DNA of 10,032 nt, taken from positions 1 through 10,032 of the forward strand of contig ONPH01000033.1 in NCBI GenBank assembly GCA_900319655.1, written 5' to 3'. Position 1 is the stretch's first letter. Every line of letters starts with the position of its first letter. Shown here one piece after another: positions 1 to 7,062 of the stretch. A model generated the notes under the pieces. That model worked only from the letters and a program-made list of their open reading frames with translations. It had not been told where the DNA came from and made no database searches. The position numbers were made by a program, and so were the translations under genes. This stretch comes from an uncultured Eubacteriales bacterium. GTDB lineage: Bacteria; Bacillota; Clostridia; Oscillospirales; Acutalibacteraceae.

Positions 1-621
1 GCCTCCGACGCTGACAGTGAGGTTTCCGCAGGCGGAATCACCCTTCACTACTACTGCGAAAGCGGCACGCCTACAATCTACTACTGGAACGCGCTGCCTC
101 AGAACAAAGTGACTAATTACCCCGGTCCCGCGATGACCTCCGAGGGCAATAAGTACTACAAGTACACTTTTTCTGACGTTACAAAGATTAACTTTTTGTT
201 TGTAACTAACGGAGTTCAGTCCGACGAGCTCACAAGAACCACCGGCGAATGGTGGTACAAGGACAAACGCTGGTATAACCACGACCCCTCTCAGGTTGAT
301 CCGATTAACAGAACCGACTTGCGCGGCGATTCGATCTACTTTGTAATTACAATCCGTTTTTATGACGGCGACACCGGCAACAACGTGCATTGCTGGGACG
401 ATAAAACAGCAAATAATCCCGACTCCGACCCCGCTTGGAGAGGTGACTTCAAGGGCCTTATCGACAAGCTTGATTACATCAAGGCGCTCGGATTTTCGGC
501 AATTTGGGTTACTCCCGTTGTAGAGAACGCCTCCGGCTATGACTATCACGGCTACCACGCCTTTGACTTCTCAAAGGTTGACCCCGTTACGAGAGCAGCG
601 GAGCGGATTTTCAGGCGCTGA
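1..621 (+). CDS. Secreted GH13 alpha-amylase, N-terminal part (CBM26-like module and start of barrel), 5'-partial and frameshifted
   Basis: The frame is open from base 1, so the start and any signal peptide lie outside the window. Roughly the first 95 residues look like a starch-binding module of family CBM26: a beta-rich stretch with aromatic clusters (HYY, TIYYW, YYKYTF) ending in GEWWYKDKRWYNHD. The GH13 (beta/alpha)8 barrel then begins, with DSIYFVITIRFYDGD and GDFKGLIDKLDYIKALGFSAIWVTPV, the usual first barrel strands of alpha-amylases. After YDYHGYHAFDFSKVDP the frame goes wrong and stops at 619-621. Reading frame 3 from base 585 restores the expected R-Y-E-S-S-G-A-D-F sequence and runs into the second half (645-2144). 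The two pieces are therefore one gene. The protein would act outside the cell on starch alpha-1,4 links. The family call is firm; the exact GH13 subfamily is not determined. Confidence 0.85.
   Translation, partial: ASDADSEVSAGGITLHYYCESGTPTIYYWNALPQNKVTNYPGPAMTSEGNKYYKYTFSDVTKINFLFVTNGVQSDELTRTTGEWWYKDKRWYNHDPSQVDPINRTDLRGDSIYFVITIRFYDGDTGNNVHCWDDKTANNPDSDPAWRGDFKGLIDKLDYIKALGFSAIWVTPVVENASGYDYHGYHAFDFSKVDPVTRAAERIFRR
582..585 (+). other. Probable single-base deletion (frameshift site) in the amylase gene
   Basis: Frame 1 reads KVDP up to the CCCC run and then becomes non-homologous (VTRAAERIFRR, stop). Adding one C to this run gives GAC CCC CGT TAC GAG AGC AGC GGA GCG GAT TTT, that is DPRYESSGADF, leading straight into QALIDAVHAKGMK. 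This is the expected GH13 sequence between the GYH...DF motif and region I. A homopolymer run is a common place for both real slippage and sequencing error. Confidence 0.85.
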
Positions 622-644
622 TTGACGCCGTTCACGCAAAGGGT

Positions 645-2144
645 ATGAAGATTATCCAGGACGTTGTATGGAACCACACCGGCAACTTCGGCGAGAACAC
701 TCTCAGCCATATGTTTGACAAGCAGTACGATTCTATTCAGGACCTCGGCAGCCTTGACTGTATGAAGGTCAATCCCGACGGACCGCTTGCAAAGAGCACT
801 CCGAATTACAGCACACTTAACAATCCCGACGCTGAGTACGCTGCAAGGCTCAACTGCATGAAGACCGATAAACTGGACACCGCGTTTAACTATCACCACT
901 CTGCCGGAATGGATTGGGAGCAGCCCAGTGAGCAGACCGGTCAGATTGCCGGTGACTGCGTTGACGTTAACACCGAAAACCAGAAGGTTGTGGATTATCT
1001 GAACTCGTGCTATATGCAGTATGTCGATATGGGCGTTGACGCGTTCCGTCTCGATACAGAAAAGCACATCAACCGCTGGACGCTCAATAACGCCTATTTC
1101 CCTGTGTACAAGGGCATTGATAACTTCTTTATCTTCGGCGAGGTTTGCGCGCGCGTCCGCGACACATGGAACCACGGTATTCAGTCCGACTCCCCTGCAT
1201 TCTACGGCTGGGCGGAGACCGAAAGCGCGTGGAAAAACAACTGGTCAACCACCAACTGGCAGGCTAACCTCACCAATTCCGTAAAGCACTTTGAGGCTCA
1301 CAATAACGAACAGGGCGCTCCGACTTCCTCAAACGCTTTCCTCGGCAGCGGAAACACATATCATACTCCCGATTATTCCAAGTCAAACGGCACAGGCGTT
1401 ATCGACTTTAAGATGCACTGGAGCTTTGAGAACGCGTCTACGGCATATGCCGCGGCACTTGACGAGGACAGATTCGTTAACGATTCAACCTACAACGTAA
1501 TGTATGTCGATTCCCACGACTACGGCCCTGACGGTCAGGAAAAATACCGCTATAAGGGCGGCGAGCAGGCTTGGGCGGAGAACATGAACCTTATGTTTAC
1601 CTTCCGCGGAATCCCCTGCATCTTCTACGGCTCAGAGATTCAGTTCAAGAACGATGTTGAAATCGACGTTGGCCCCGGCAAGCCCCTCGAGCAGACCGGA
1701 CGCGCTTACTTCGGCGATAACATCACCGGTAACGTAACAGCTACCGATTTCGGAAAATACACAGGCGCGAGCGGCAACGTGGCGACTACGCTTAACAAGC
1801 CCCTTGCAAAGCACCTGCAGCAGCTCAACCAGATCAGACGCGCCGTGCCGGCTCTCCAGATGGGTCAGTACGCGTCGGTAGGCAATATGGCGTATGTTCG
1901 CCGCTACACCAAGGGCGGTGTTGACAGCCTTGCCTGCGTCGCAATTTCGGGCGGAGCTACATTCAAGAATATCCCGAACGGCAAGTACATCGACGCTGTA
2001 ACAGGCGACGTTAAGACCGTAACAAACGGCACGCTCACCTCACCGTCAGTCGGCAAGGGCAATATGAGGGTTTACGTCTGCTGCGCTTCAGGCTTTAAGG
2101 GCATTAGCGGAAAAATCGGCACAAACGGTACTTACCTCAAATAA
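645..2144 (+). CDS. GH13 alpha-amylase, catalytic and C-terminal part, continuation of 1-621 after a frameshift
   Basis: All four classic GH13 regions are present. Region I is DVVWNH (codons from 660). Region II is GVDAFRLDTEKH, with the nucleophile Asp at 1053-1055. Region III is FFIFGEV, with the acid/base Glu at 1140-1142. Region IV is VDSHD, with the transition-state-stabilising Asp at 1518-1520. The catalytic machinery therefore looks intact. The last ~90 residues form a beta-rich C-domain ending in GKIGTNGTYLK. No cell-wall anchor or dockerin follows the stop, so the enzyme is probably released or held only through its binding module. The Met at 645 lies inside a conserved stretch (LIDAVHAKGMKIIQDVVWNH), so it is not a natural start; homology runs back to 585. 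If the missing base is real, the gene is a pseudogene; if it is a sequence error, this is an ordinary amylase. A terminator follows at 2158. Confidence 0.88.
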   Translation: MKIIQDVVWNHTGNFGENTLSHMFDKQYDSIQDLGSLDCMKVNPDGPLAKSTPNYSTLNNPDAEYAARLNCMKTDKLDTAFNYHHSAGMDWEQPSEQTGQIAGDCVDVNTENQKVVDYLNSCYMQYVDMGVDAFRLDTEKHINRWTLNNAYFPVYKGIDNFFIFGEVCARVRDTWNHGIQSDSPAFYGWAETESAWKNNWSTTNWQANLTNSVKHFEAHNNEQGAPTSSNAFLGSGNTYHTPDYSKSNGTGVIDFKMHWSFENASTAYAAALDEDRFVNDSTYNVMYVDSHDYGPDGQEKYRYKGGEQAWAENMNLMFTFRGIPCIFYGSEIQFKNDVEIDVGPGKPLEQTGRAYFGDNITGNVTATDFGKYTGASGNVATTLNKPLAKHLQQLNQIRRAVPALQMGQYASVGNMAYVRRYTKGGVDSLACVAISGGATFKNIPNGKYIDAVTGDVKTVTNGTLTSPSVGKGNMRVYVCCASGFKGISGKIGTNGTYLK

Positions 2145-2157
2145 TCATAAACTAATA

Positions 2158-2187
2158 AAGACGGCTTCTTCGGACGCCGTCTTTTTT
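2158..2187 (+). terminator. Rho-independent terminator of the amylase gene
   Basis: An 8-bp perfect stem, AAGACGGC (2158-2165) with GCCGTCTT (2176-2183), is followed by a run of T to 2187. It starts 13 bases after the amylase stop. Confidence 0.9.
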
Positions 2188-2237
2188 GTTTTAAATTTTT
2201 TTAAAAAGTTTAAAATACCCTGTTTTTTGTCAGAGTT

Positions 2238-2266
2238 TTGTCATAGTCGGTATGTTATTATATAGC
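2238..2266 (+). promoter_or_regulatory. Probable sigma-A promoter of the coiled-coil membrane protein gene
   Basis: TTGTCA (2238-2243) and TATAGC (2261-2266) are separated by 17 bp. The alternative TATATA at 2259 would have a 15-bp spacer. A second TTGTCA lies 11 bp upstream, at 2227. The promoter sits after the amylase terminator and about 70 bp before the start codon. Confidence 0.55.
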
Positions 2267-2270
2267 CACA

Positions 2271-2306
2271 GTCAAGGGAAACAAAAAAATAAAAACAAGC
2301 CTTGAC
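2271..2306. repeat. 7-bp inverted repeat in the 5' leader
   Basis: GTCAAGG (2271-2277) and CCTTGAC (2300-2306) are perfect inverted repeats around a 22-base A-rich loop, between the promoter and the ribosome binding site. It may be a weak leader hairpin or a dimeric operator; it is short enough to be chance. Confidence 0.35.
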
Positions 2307-2334
2307 ATATTTCTAAAAAAAGGAGAAAATGACA

Positions 2335-3075
2335 ATGACAAATCACAACTACAACAACAACGACGGCAGACACTTTGCAAATACCGGCAACACACCAAAT
2401 TACGACGACCTCTGCAAGACAAGAACATTTGTTAACCTAAGCAGCACCACAGGCTACGAGAGAAACGCAGGCATTATCAAGGCTCGGGATGAAAACGCCT
2501 ACAATGATAACTACACCGAGTTCCACACTCAGCCTCAGCCCATTAAGCCCCCTGTAAAAAAGAAGAGCGCAAAGGCTAAGGTAGTCGCAATTGTAATGGC
2601 GAGTATCGCGGCGGCTTCGGCAATCACGGCTGGCTTCGTTGTATTCAACTCAATCGGCAACGTAAACAAGGCAAAGACAGCGGCTTCCGACACATTAAAG
2701 ACAGCCGCGGCTGCAAAGCTCCAGGCTGACAAGGCTATCGAGTCAGCCAAGCAGTTAAAGCTTGAAAAGGAAACGGCAGAGAAAAAGCTTGCCGAGCAGA
2801 AAAAAGCCGAGGAGGCTAAGAAGGCTGAGGAGCTGAAGAAGGCGGAAGAGGCTAAAAAGGCAGAGGCTGCAAAGAAAGCCGAAGAAGCAAAGAAGGCAGA
2901 GGAAGCCGAGAAGAAGGCATTTGAAGCAAAAAAAGCTGAGCTTGCAAAGCAGCAAAAGCAGCTCGAAGAGCAGAAGAAAAAGCTTGAGCAGGAGAAGAAG
3001 GACGCTGAAAAGAAGGCTGATGAAGCAGCAACAGACCCTGCACAGACACTCCTCAACACAAGTGCAGAGCAGTAA
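2335..3075 (+). CDS. Single-pass membrane protein with long Lys/Ala/Glu coiled coil
   Basis: The start chosen is the second of two close Met codons. AGGAG (2321-2325) is only 3 bases from the ATG at 2329 but 9 bases from the ATG at 2335, giving 246 residues. Residues 1-75 are polar, Asn/Tyr/Thr-rich and probably cytoplasmic. PPVKKKSAKAK then gives a positive-inside signal just before one membrane helix (about 83-105). Residues ~113-231 form an almost uninterrupted charged helix with repeated KKAEEAKKAEE units, and the tail is TDPAQTLLNTSAEQ. The likely topology is N-in with the coiled coil outside, spanning part of the wall, similar in layout to TolA-like or spacer proteins; low-complexity helices like this give misleading database matches. 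No enzymatic domain is visible. It has its own promoter and terminator, so it is probably monocistronic. The function is unknown. Confidence 0.85.
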   Translation: MTNHNYNNNDGRHFANTGNTPNYDDLCKTRTFVNLSSTTGYERNAGIIKARDENAYNDNYTEFHTQPQPIKPPVKKKSAKAKVVAIVMASIAAASAITAGFVVFNSIGNVNKAKTAASDTLKTAAAAKLQADKAIESAKQLKLEKETAEKKLAEQKKAEEAKKAEELKKAEEAKKAEAAKKAEEAKKAEEAEKKAFEAKKAELAKQQKQLEEQKKKLEQEKKDAEKKADEAATDPAQTLLNTSAEQ

Positions 3076-3099
3076 TCAGTACAAACTGTTGACATAATT

Positions 3100-3131
3100 A
3101 AAACCTCAAAGGTAATCGCCTTTGAGGTTTT
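3100..3131. terminator. Bidirectional terminator between the coiled-coil and SleB-like genes
   Basis: A 13-bp perfect stem, 3100-3112 with 3119-3131, has the loop TAATCG. The left arm starts AAAACCTC and the right arm ends GAGGTTTT, so each strand has T-rich sequence after the hairpin. It lies between the stops of two convergent genes (3075 and 3159). Confidence 0.88.
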
Positions 3132-3158
3132 CTTGATTTTAGTGAATATTAGTATTGG

Positions 3159-3935
3159 TTATCTGTCAAAAAATCTTACGCCCTGATAGCTGAGAATAAA
3201 CCGCTGGCTCTCGTGGAAAGAGCTTGTACACAAATATGGATTGTACATATACAGCAGCCTGTGTTGAACCGCGTCGTGATTGTCGTCAAAAATATACCTG
3301 ACAGCCTGCCTGCACGCTTCGTTAGTGCCGACGTCGGTTCTGCCGTCGTAGTGATAATACTTGATAACGTCGGCGACGCTCGTGTAGCCGTCAAAGCACA
3401 TCGCGTCCTTAACCGACTGGGCAATCAGCGCCGCGCCGATAAAGCCGCCGCTTCCGAACTCGCCCATGCAGAGCCTTTCGAGCAAATCTCTGTCCGCGTC
3501 GGTCAGGGTAACGGTAGTGGTCACGTAAGATGTGTCGGGGTTGTCAATCGCCAACAGATACCCTGCGTCCCATTGTGCCTGATAATCCGCAGGCTCAGCC
3601 GGAACTGCCGCCGTCGCAAACGGAACGGGCGGTTCCATCGTCGTCGCCTGAGTATTCGGTTTTTTAGTCGCAGGAGCGGTAGTCGCCGCCTGAGTAGCAG
3701 CCGCCGTAGTAGCCGCGGCTGTCGTGCTTACAGGGGTAGTGCCCGTAGCCTGCTCTATGCTCTCGGCACTGGGGTTGATGTTCGATTCTGTAATCTCGCC
3801 GTCGTTTGACGGAGCGCCGAACCTGAAAACCGACAGCACCGATATCGCAATGACAACCAGCACAACTCCGCCAATCATAAAGGCTTTTTTGTGCTTGGTT
3901 ACAAAACCTAACGCTTTGATTAGTATATCCTTCAA
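3159..3935 (-). CDS. Membrane-anchored SleB/CwlJ-type cell wall hydrolase
   Basis: This is a 258-residue protein. A short basic N-terminus is followed by one membrane helix (about 19-38), a Thr/Ala/Pro-rich low-complexity linker (about 62-112) that looks like a wall-crossing stalk, and a C-terminal domain (about 143-258). That domain resembles the SleB/Hydrolase_2 fold: LTDADRDLLERLCMGEF at the start, where the Glu of MGEF (residue 159) matches the usual catalytic GEA/GE position, then GAALIAQSVKDAM, and the ending YQGVRFFDR. Family members cleave peptidoglycan (lytic transglycosylase or amidase type) in spore germination or in vegetative wall turnover. The stalked anchor and the lack of a peptidoglycan-binding domain favour a vegetative envelope role (inference). 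The start is TTG: an AAGGTGA ribosome site lies 7 bases upstream and the frame has no better ATG. It is transcribed alone from its own promoter. Confidence 0.8.
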   Translation of the reverse strand: MKDILIKALGFVTKHKKAFMIGGVVLVVIAISVLSVFRFGAPSNDGEITESNINPSAESIEQATGTTPVSTTAAATTAAATQAATTAPATKKPNTQATTMEPPVPFATAAVPAEPADYQAQWDAGYLLAIDNPDTSYVTTTVTLTDADRDLLERLCMGEFGSGGFIGAALIAQSVKDAMCFDGYTSVADVIKYYHYDGRTDVGTNEACRQAVRYIFDDNHDAVQHRLLYMYNPYLCTSSFHESQRFILSYQGVRFFDR

Positions 3936-3974
3936 ATTTAATTCACCTTTATAGTAATAATTTGCGTAAAAATA

Positions 3975-4003
3975 ATTATATCACAAAATAAATAATCAAT
4001 CAA
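3975..4003 (-). promoter_or_regulatory. Sigma-A promoter of the SleB-like hydrolase gene
   Basis: On the minus strand TTGATT (4003-3998), a 17-bp spacer and a perfect TATAAT (3980-3975) are present, with an extended TG one base before the -10. The TTG start is about 40 bp downstream, and the AraC-gene terminator lies just upstream. Confidence 0.8.
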
Positions 4004-4024
4004 GTGCAACGACAAATTATACAC

Positions 4025-4052
4025 AAAAAAGAGCCGCTCATCGAGCGGCTCT
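4025..4052 (-). terminator. Rho-independent terminator of the AraC-family gene
   Basis: AGAGCCGCTC (4030-4039) pairs with GAGCGGCTCT (4043-4052) around a 3-base loop. On the minus strand this is followed by six T (4030-4025). It starts 12 bases after the AraC-gene stop. Confidence 0.92.
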
Positions 4053-4064
4053 GCGTTTGAAAAG

Positions 4065-4907
4065 TTACGCCTTTCTGTAGGCGGACGGCGTTTTGCCGAA
4101 GTGCATTTTGAATGCGCGGTTAAAGTTTGAAAGGTTGTTAAAGCCCGAAATTGACGCAATCTCAATGATAGGTCTGTCGGTTGTAACAAGGAGCATAGCC
4201 GCGCGGTTAAGTCTGAGCTCGTTAACATAACCGACAAAGGTTGTGTTCATAAGCTCCTTAAACAGGTGCGATACATAGTAACGGCTGATACCTGTCTGTC
4301 CTGCAACCTCGTCAAGGGAAATACCCTCGGCGTAATGCTCGTCAATGTAGTTGGTAACTCTTACCAAAGCACGGTACTTTTTGCTTTTGTTCTCTACGTC
4401 GATAATCTTCACATACTTTTGTGAGAAAAGCATAAAGAACACATCGTACATATCCGAGTAAACCTTAAGCTGGAAATACTCGAACTTTTCGTTTTCGGCA
4501 TACTTTATATCGCGGATACGCTCGACCATCTTGGGATAAATCTCAGATTCAGGCTGAACAATCGCGAAAGGAGTGCAGTTGCCGTTAATCAGCGCACGGA
4601 TGATGCTTTGAGGCATATAATCCTGTGTAACAGCCGCGGGATTGGCAAAGTTAAGTGTAACAACCTCGATAGAGGCGTTGCCGTAATCGCTGAAACTGTA
4701 CTTTACATTTGGTGCCACAAAATAAACATCGCCCTTGCGCAGGGTGTAGGTGCTGTCTGCAACTTGAACAACGGCAGTACCCGACTTCAGGGTACCGAAC
4801 AGAGCCTCGTGATGAGAAACAATGCTGCTGTCGAGCATCATTTCTCCGCACACCACTCTGAACGCTGAATTGGAGACAGAGGTTGCGTGTGAAATCTTAA
4901 TACTCAT
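4065..4907 (-). CDS. AraC-family transcriptional regulator (cupin sensor plus double HTH)
   Basis: This 280-residue protein has the usual AraC/XylS size. Residues ~15-90 form a cupin-type sensing domain: HHEALFGTLKSGTAVVQV, then YTLRKGDVYFVAPNVKYSF, the typical ligand-pocket strands. The C-terminal ~100 residues are the DNA-binding domain. The first HTH is near 197-218 (LDEVAGQTGISRYYVSHLFKE). The second is near 246-268 (IIEIASISGFNNLSNFNRAFK), followed by the family signature FGKTPSAYRK. Family members often sense sugars or other small molecules; the ligand cannot be read from the sequence. The ATG has a strong GGGGGA ribosome site 5 bases upstream. It is monocistronic with its own terminator. 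Its promoter overlaps two near-identical 14-bp repeats, suggesting autoregulation (inference). The target may be itself or the upstream permease operon. Confidence 0.95.
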   Translation of the reverse strand: MSIKISHATSVSNSAFRVVCGEMMLDSSIVSHHEALFGTLKSGTAVVQVADSTYTLRKGDVYFVAPNVKYSFSDYGNASIEVVTLNFANPAAVTQDYMPQSIIRALINGNCTPFAIVQPESEIYPKMVERIRDIKYAENEKFEYFQLKVYSDMYDVFFMLFSQKYVKIIDVENKSKKYRALVRVTNYIDEHYAEGISLDEVAGQTGISRYYVSHLFKELMNTTFVGYVNELRLNRAAMLLVTTDRPIIEIASISGFNNLSNFNRAFKMHFGKTPSAYRKA

Positions 4908-4979
4908 AGAAATCCCCCGATATTATATTGTTATTCTGAGTTAGAAAATGCGCACACTCAGCTTTATTTGTACATATAT

Positions 4980-5008
4980 ATTTTATCATAAACGTGCTAT
5001 TTTGTCAA
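4980..5008 (-). promoter_or_regulatory. Sigma-A promoter of the AraC-family gene
   Basis: On the minus strand a perfect TTGACA (5008-5003), a 17-bp spacer and TAAAAT (4985-4980) are present. The -35 overlaps the downstream copy of the 14-bp direct repeat, so a protein bound there would touch RNA polymerase. The 5' leader is about 65 bases. Confidence 0.85.
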
Positions 5009-5039
5009 TGATTTATTGTCTATAGCGTGATATTTTGTC
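4993..5039. repeat. Pair of 14-bp direct repeats, candidate operator of the AraC-family gene
   Basis: CGTGCTATTTTGTC (4993-5006) and CGTGATATTTTGTC (5026-5039) match at 13 of 14 bases and start 33 bp apart, about three helical turns, so they lie on the same face of DNA. The first overlaps the -35 box of the AraC-gene promoter; the second lies just upstream of it. Confidence 0.65.
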
Positions 5040-5062
5040 GGAAAGATTGAAGTAGACAATAA
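5013..5062. repeat. 10-bp perfect inverted repeat flanking the upstream operator-like repeat
   Basis: TTATTGTCTA (5013-5022) and TAGACAATAA (5053-5062) are perfect inverted copies with a 30-base interior that holds the second 14-bp repeat. It begins 2 bases after the WYL gene stop. It lacks a following T-run, so it does not look like a terminator. Confidence 0.5.
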
Positions 5063-5063
5063 T

Positions 5064-6059
5064 TTATAAATTTAATTGCAATATTTTATCCTTAAACTCT
5101 AAAATTGCCCTCTCCGGAGCCAAAATACGCACTCCGCCGCCCAGTCCGAACACCCATGCGTAAAACTGCGGACTAAGCATAACATTCACGTTTACGGTGA
5201 AACTGTGTTCGTCGTGCTTGACAATAAACAAGTCTGAACCGAACCTGTCCACAATAACACCGATGAAATTGTTGTCGACAAGTAACTTAACCTCGCACTC
5301 CTCGCCGCCGAACATTGAGAACACGCTTTTGGCGTAACGCGCAGGATTAAAGTCATTGTAAAGCTCGCTTCCGTCGCGCTCGTCCTTAAGCAGGCGGATG
5401 CGCTCCATCTTGTCAACGCGGTAGTGCTTGATAATTTCCGCCTCGCTGTCATAGGCGATAAGGTAGTAGTTCTCGTCGTCCCAGCACAGCGCCCACGGCG
5501 ATACGCGGTATGCTTCGCCGTTTTTACGCGCGGTCTTTACAATCTTATTGCCGTTTGTCGTGTCGAGCTCCCACTTGAAATACTGAAAGCTGATTTTCTT
5601 ATTTTCGGAAATCGCGTTGTGAATTTTGTCGACGTTGTAGTAGATGTGCTCGTTGACGGTCTTAACGCGGTTGGTAACGTAAACCTCGCGCCTGAGCTGG
5701 CTTCCGTCGTTCTCACTTACAAGGTGGCCGAGCTTTTCAATCAGCTCAAGGCTCTTTTTGCGTGTGATGAACTTTGAGCTCTGAATTGCGTCAACCAAAA
5801 GCTTAAGCTCGGGAATTTGAAAGTCGCGGTTGCCGATGTAGTATTTAACTGTATTTGTGCGGACAGTGCAGATGTCCAGCCCGAAGCTCTGCAAAATCTC
5901 GATATCGTCGTACAGGCTTTTTCGCTCAGCCTTAATGCCGTAGCTCTCGAGCTCGTCCTTAATCTCATTGATAGTCAGTCCGTGGTTTTCATCGGTTTTT
6001 TCAAGCATTATTTTTTGGAGATAAAGCAGTTTTTGCTTTTGCATAGAGCTTCGCGCCAT
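5064..6059 (-). CDS. WYL-domain transcriptional regulator
   Basis: This 331-residue protein has the three-part layout of the YafY/WYL family. The N-terminal winged HTH (about 8-75) contains HGLTINEIKDELESYGIKAERKSLYDDIEILQSFGLDI. The WYL domain (about 144-225) has ISFQYFKWE, YRVSPWALCWDDENYYLIAYD and HYRVDKMERIRLL; the signature Trp-Tyr-Leu site reads Tyr-Tyr-Leu here. A C-terminal extension (about 253-327) is of the WCX type. WYL domains sense ligands such as nucleotides or nucleic acids in characterised members; the ligand here is unknown. The ATG has AGGGGG 8 bases upstream. It starts 15 bp after the permease stop, so the two are co-transcribed and this protein is a candidate regulator of that operon. 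Confidence 0.93.
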   Translation of the reverse strand: MARSSMQKQKLLYLQKIMLEKTDENHGLTINEIKDELESYGIKAERKSLYDDIEILQSFGLDICTVRTNTVKYYIGNRDFQIPELKLLVDAIQSSKFITRKKSLELIEKLGHLVSENDGSQLRREVYVTNRVKTVNEHIYYNVDKIHNAISENKKISFQYFKWELDTTNGNKIVKTARKNGEAYRVSPWALCWDDENYYLIAYDSEAEIIKHYRVDKMERIRLLKDERDGSELYNDFNPARYAKSVFSMFGGEECEVKLLVDNNFIGVIVDRFGSDLFIVKHDEHSFTVNVNVMLSPQFYAWVFGLGGGVRILAPERAILEFKDKILQLNL

Positions 6060-6074
6060 ACTTTTAACCCCCTG

Positions 6075-7007
6075 TTAAAAAATAACCGTCCACGCCAGCG
6101 ACACAATCAGCGGCATGGTGATAATTGACAGAATTGTTGACGACGCCACAACCCCGACCGAAAGCTCAACATCACGGTTAAACTTTGCGGCGAACATAGT
6201 GGTAGTCGCGGCAGTCGGCGCGGAGCAGGCGATTACAAAGGCGATAATCATCGTCTTGTCAAGTCCGAGCGCCGCCATAGCAAAGGTAACGGCAAGAGGA
6301 ATTGCAATCAGCCTTAGCGCAAGCGCAAGGTAAGAGCCCTTGTCGGTAAAAGCGTCCTTGAACTTTGCGTTGGAAAGGTAATAGCCGATAATCAGCATCG
6401 GCACGGGAGTGTTGAGGTTTGCGAGGTGCGTGACCGGCTGCGAGATAATGTCGGGCAGTGTAATCCTGCACACAAACAAAATTATCGCGACAACCGCGCC
6501 CATAATACCCGGGTTAAAAACAAGCTTTTTTATCGAAAGCTGTTTTTTGTCGCCGCTCATATCGAACAGACCGTACGTCCATACGAAGATGTTGAACACG
6601 GCAACGAAAATCGAGCCGTAAAACCAGCCTTGCTCTCCCAAAAGCTCCTTTTGAAGCGGAAGCGACATAAAGCCGCAGTTTGAAAATATAACCGAAAACT
6701 GCAAAACCTTTTTACGGCTTATGTCCTTGTCGCGGATAATCAGCCTTGCGATTACGGTTGAAAGCACAAGGATAATCAGCGCCGCAGCCGCGGCAATCAG
6801 CACGCTTATCAGCGTGTCGGCGGAGAATTCCTTCTGAAACGCCGAAATCATTACGCACGGCGTAACGACGTAGAGCACGATGTCCGTCATCTTTTTGGCG
6901 GCGTTGTCGTTGATGATTCCTTTTTTACCGCACAAAAAGCCGATTGATATTAAAATAAAAAGAACGAGCACCTGTTGTCCGATTGATAAAAAATTTGTTA
7001 AAAACAA
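6075..7007 (-). CDS. AEC-family permease (auxin efflux carrier/Mem_trans-like)
   Basis: This 310-residue, very hydrophobic protein has about ten predicted membrane helices in two halves split by a hydrophilic centre (near SGDKKQLSIKK). Family-like stretches include VLFILISIGFLCGKKGIIND near the N-terminus, VIFSNCGFMSLPL in the middle (the Asn-Cys-Gly-Phe-Met-Pro region), and the C-terminal ACSAPTAATTTMFAAKF, matching the conserved P-x-A-x-x-x-x-x-A-x-x-(Y/F) region. Known bacterial members export or exchange carboxylates such as malate; the substrate here is unknown. The start is TTG: GGGG lies 8 bases upstream, and the frame is closed by a TAG five codons further upstream. The first gene of an operon with the WYL regulator. 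Confidence 0.9.
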   Translation of the reverse strand: MFLTNFLSIGQQVLVLFILISIGFLCGKKGIINDNAAKKMTDIVLYVVTPCVMISAFQKEFSADTLISVLIAAAAALIILVLSTVIARLIIRDKDISRKKVLQFSVIFSNCGFMSLPLQKELLGEQGWFYGSIFVAVFNIFVWTYGLFDMSGDKKQLSIKKLVFNPGIMGAVVAIILFVCRITLPDIISQPVTHLANLNTPVPMLIIGYYLSNAKFKDAFTDKGSYLALALRLIAIPLAVTFAMAALGLDKTMIIAFVIACSAPTAATTTMFAAKFNRDVELSVGVVASSTILSIITMPLIVSLAWTVIF

Positions 7008-7062
7008 AGCTTCAACCCCGTACTATTCCATCGTAAAATGTCGAATTATGACCATTGTTATA

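Noticed and set aside
552..1175. 207-codon open frame on the minus strand
   Set aside because: It is antisense to the amylase catalytic domain, has no ribosome site, and its translation has no domain pattern.
2329..2334. ATG at 2329 as start of the coiled-coil protein
   Set aside because: It is only 3 bases from AGGAG; the ATG at 2335 has proper spacing.
2535..3095. Ser/Phe/Ala-rich open frame on the minus strand
   Set aside because: It is the mirror of the Lys/Ala/Glu codons of the coiled-coil gene; such repeats give long open frames on the other strand by codon bias.
3213..3809. 198-codon open frame on the plus strand
   Set aside because: It is antisense to the SleB-like gene, which has a clear domain, promoter and ribosome site.
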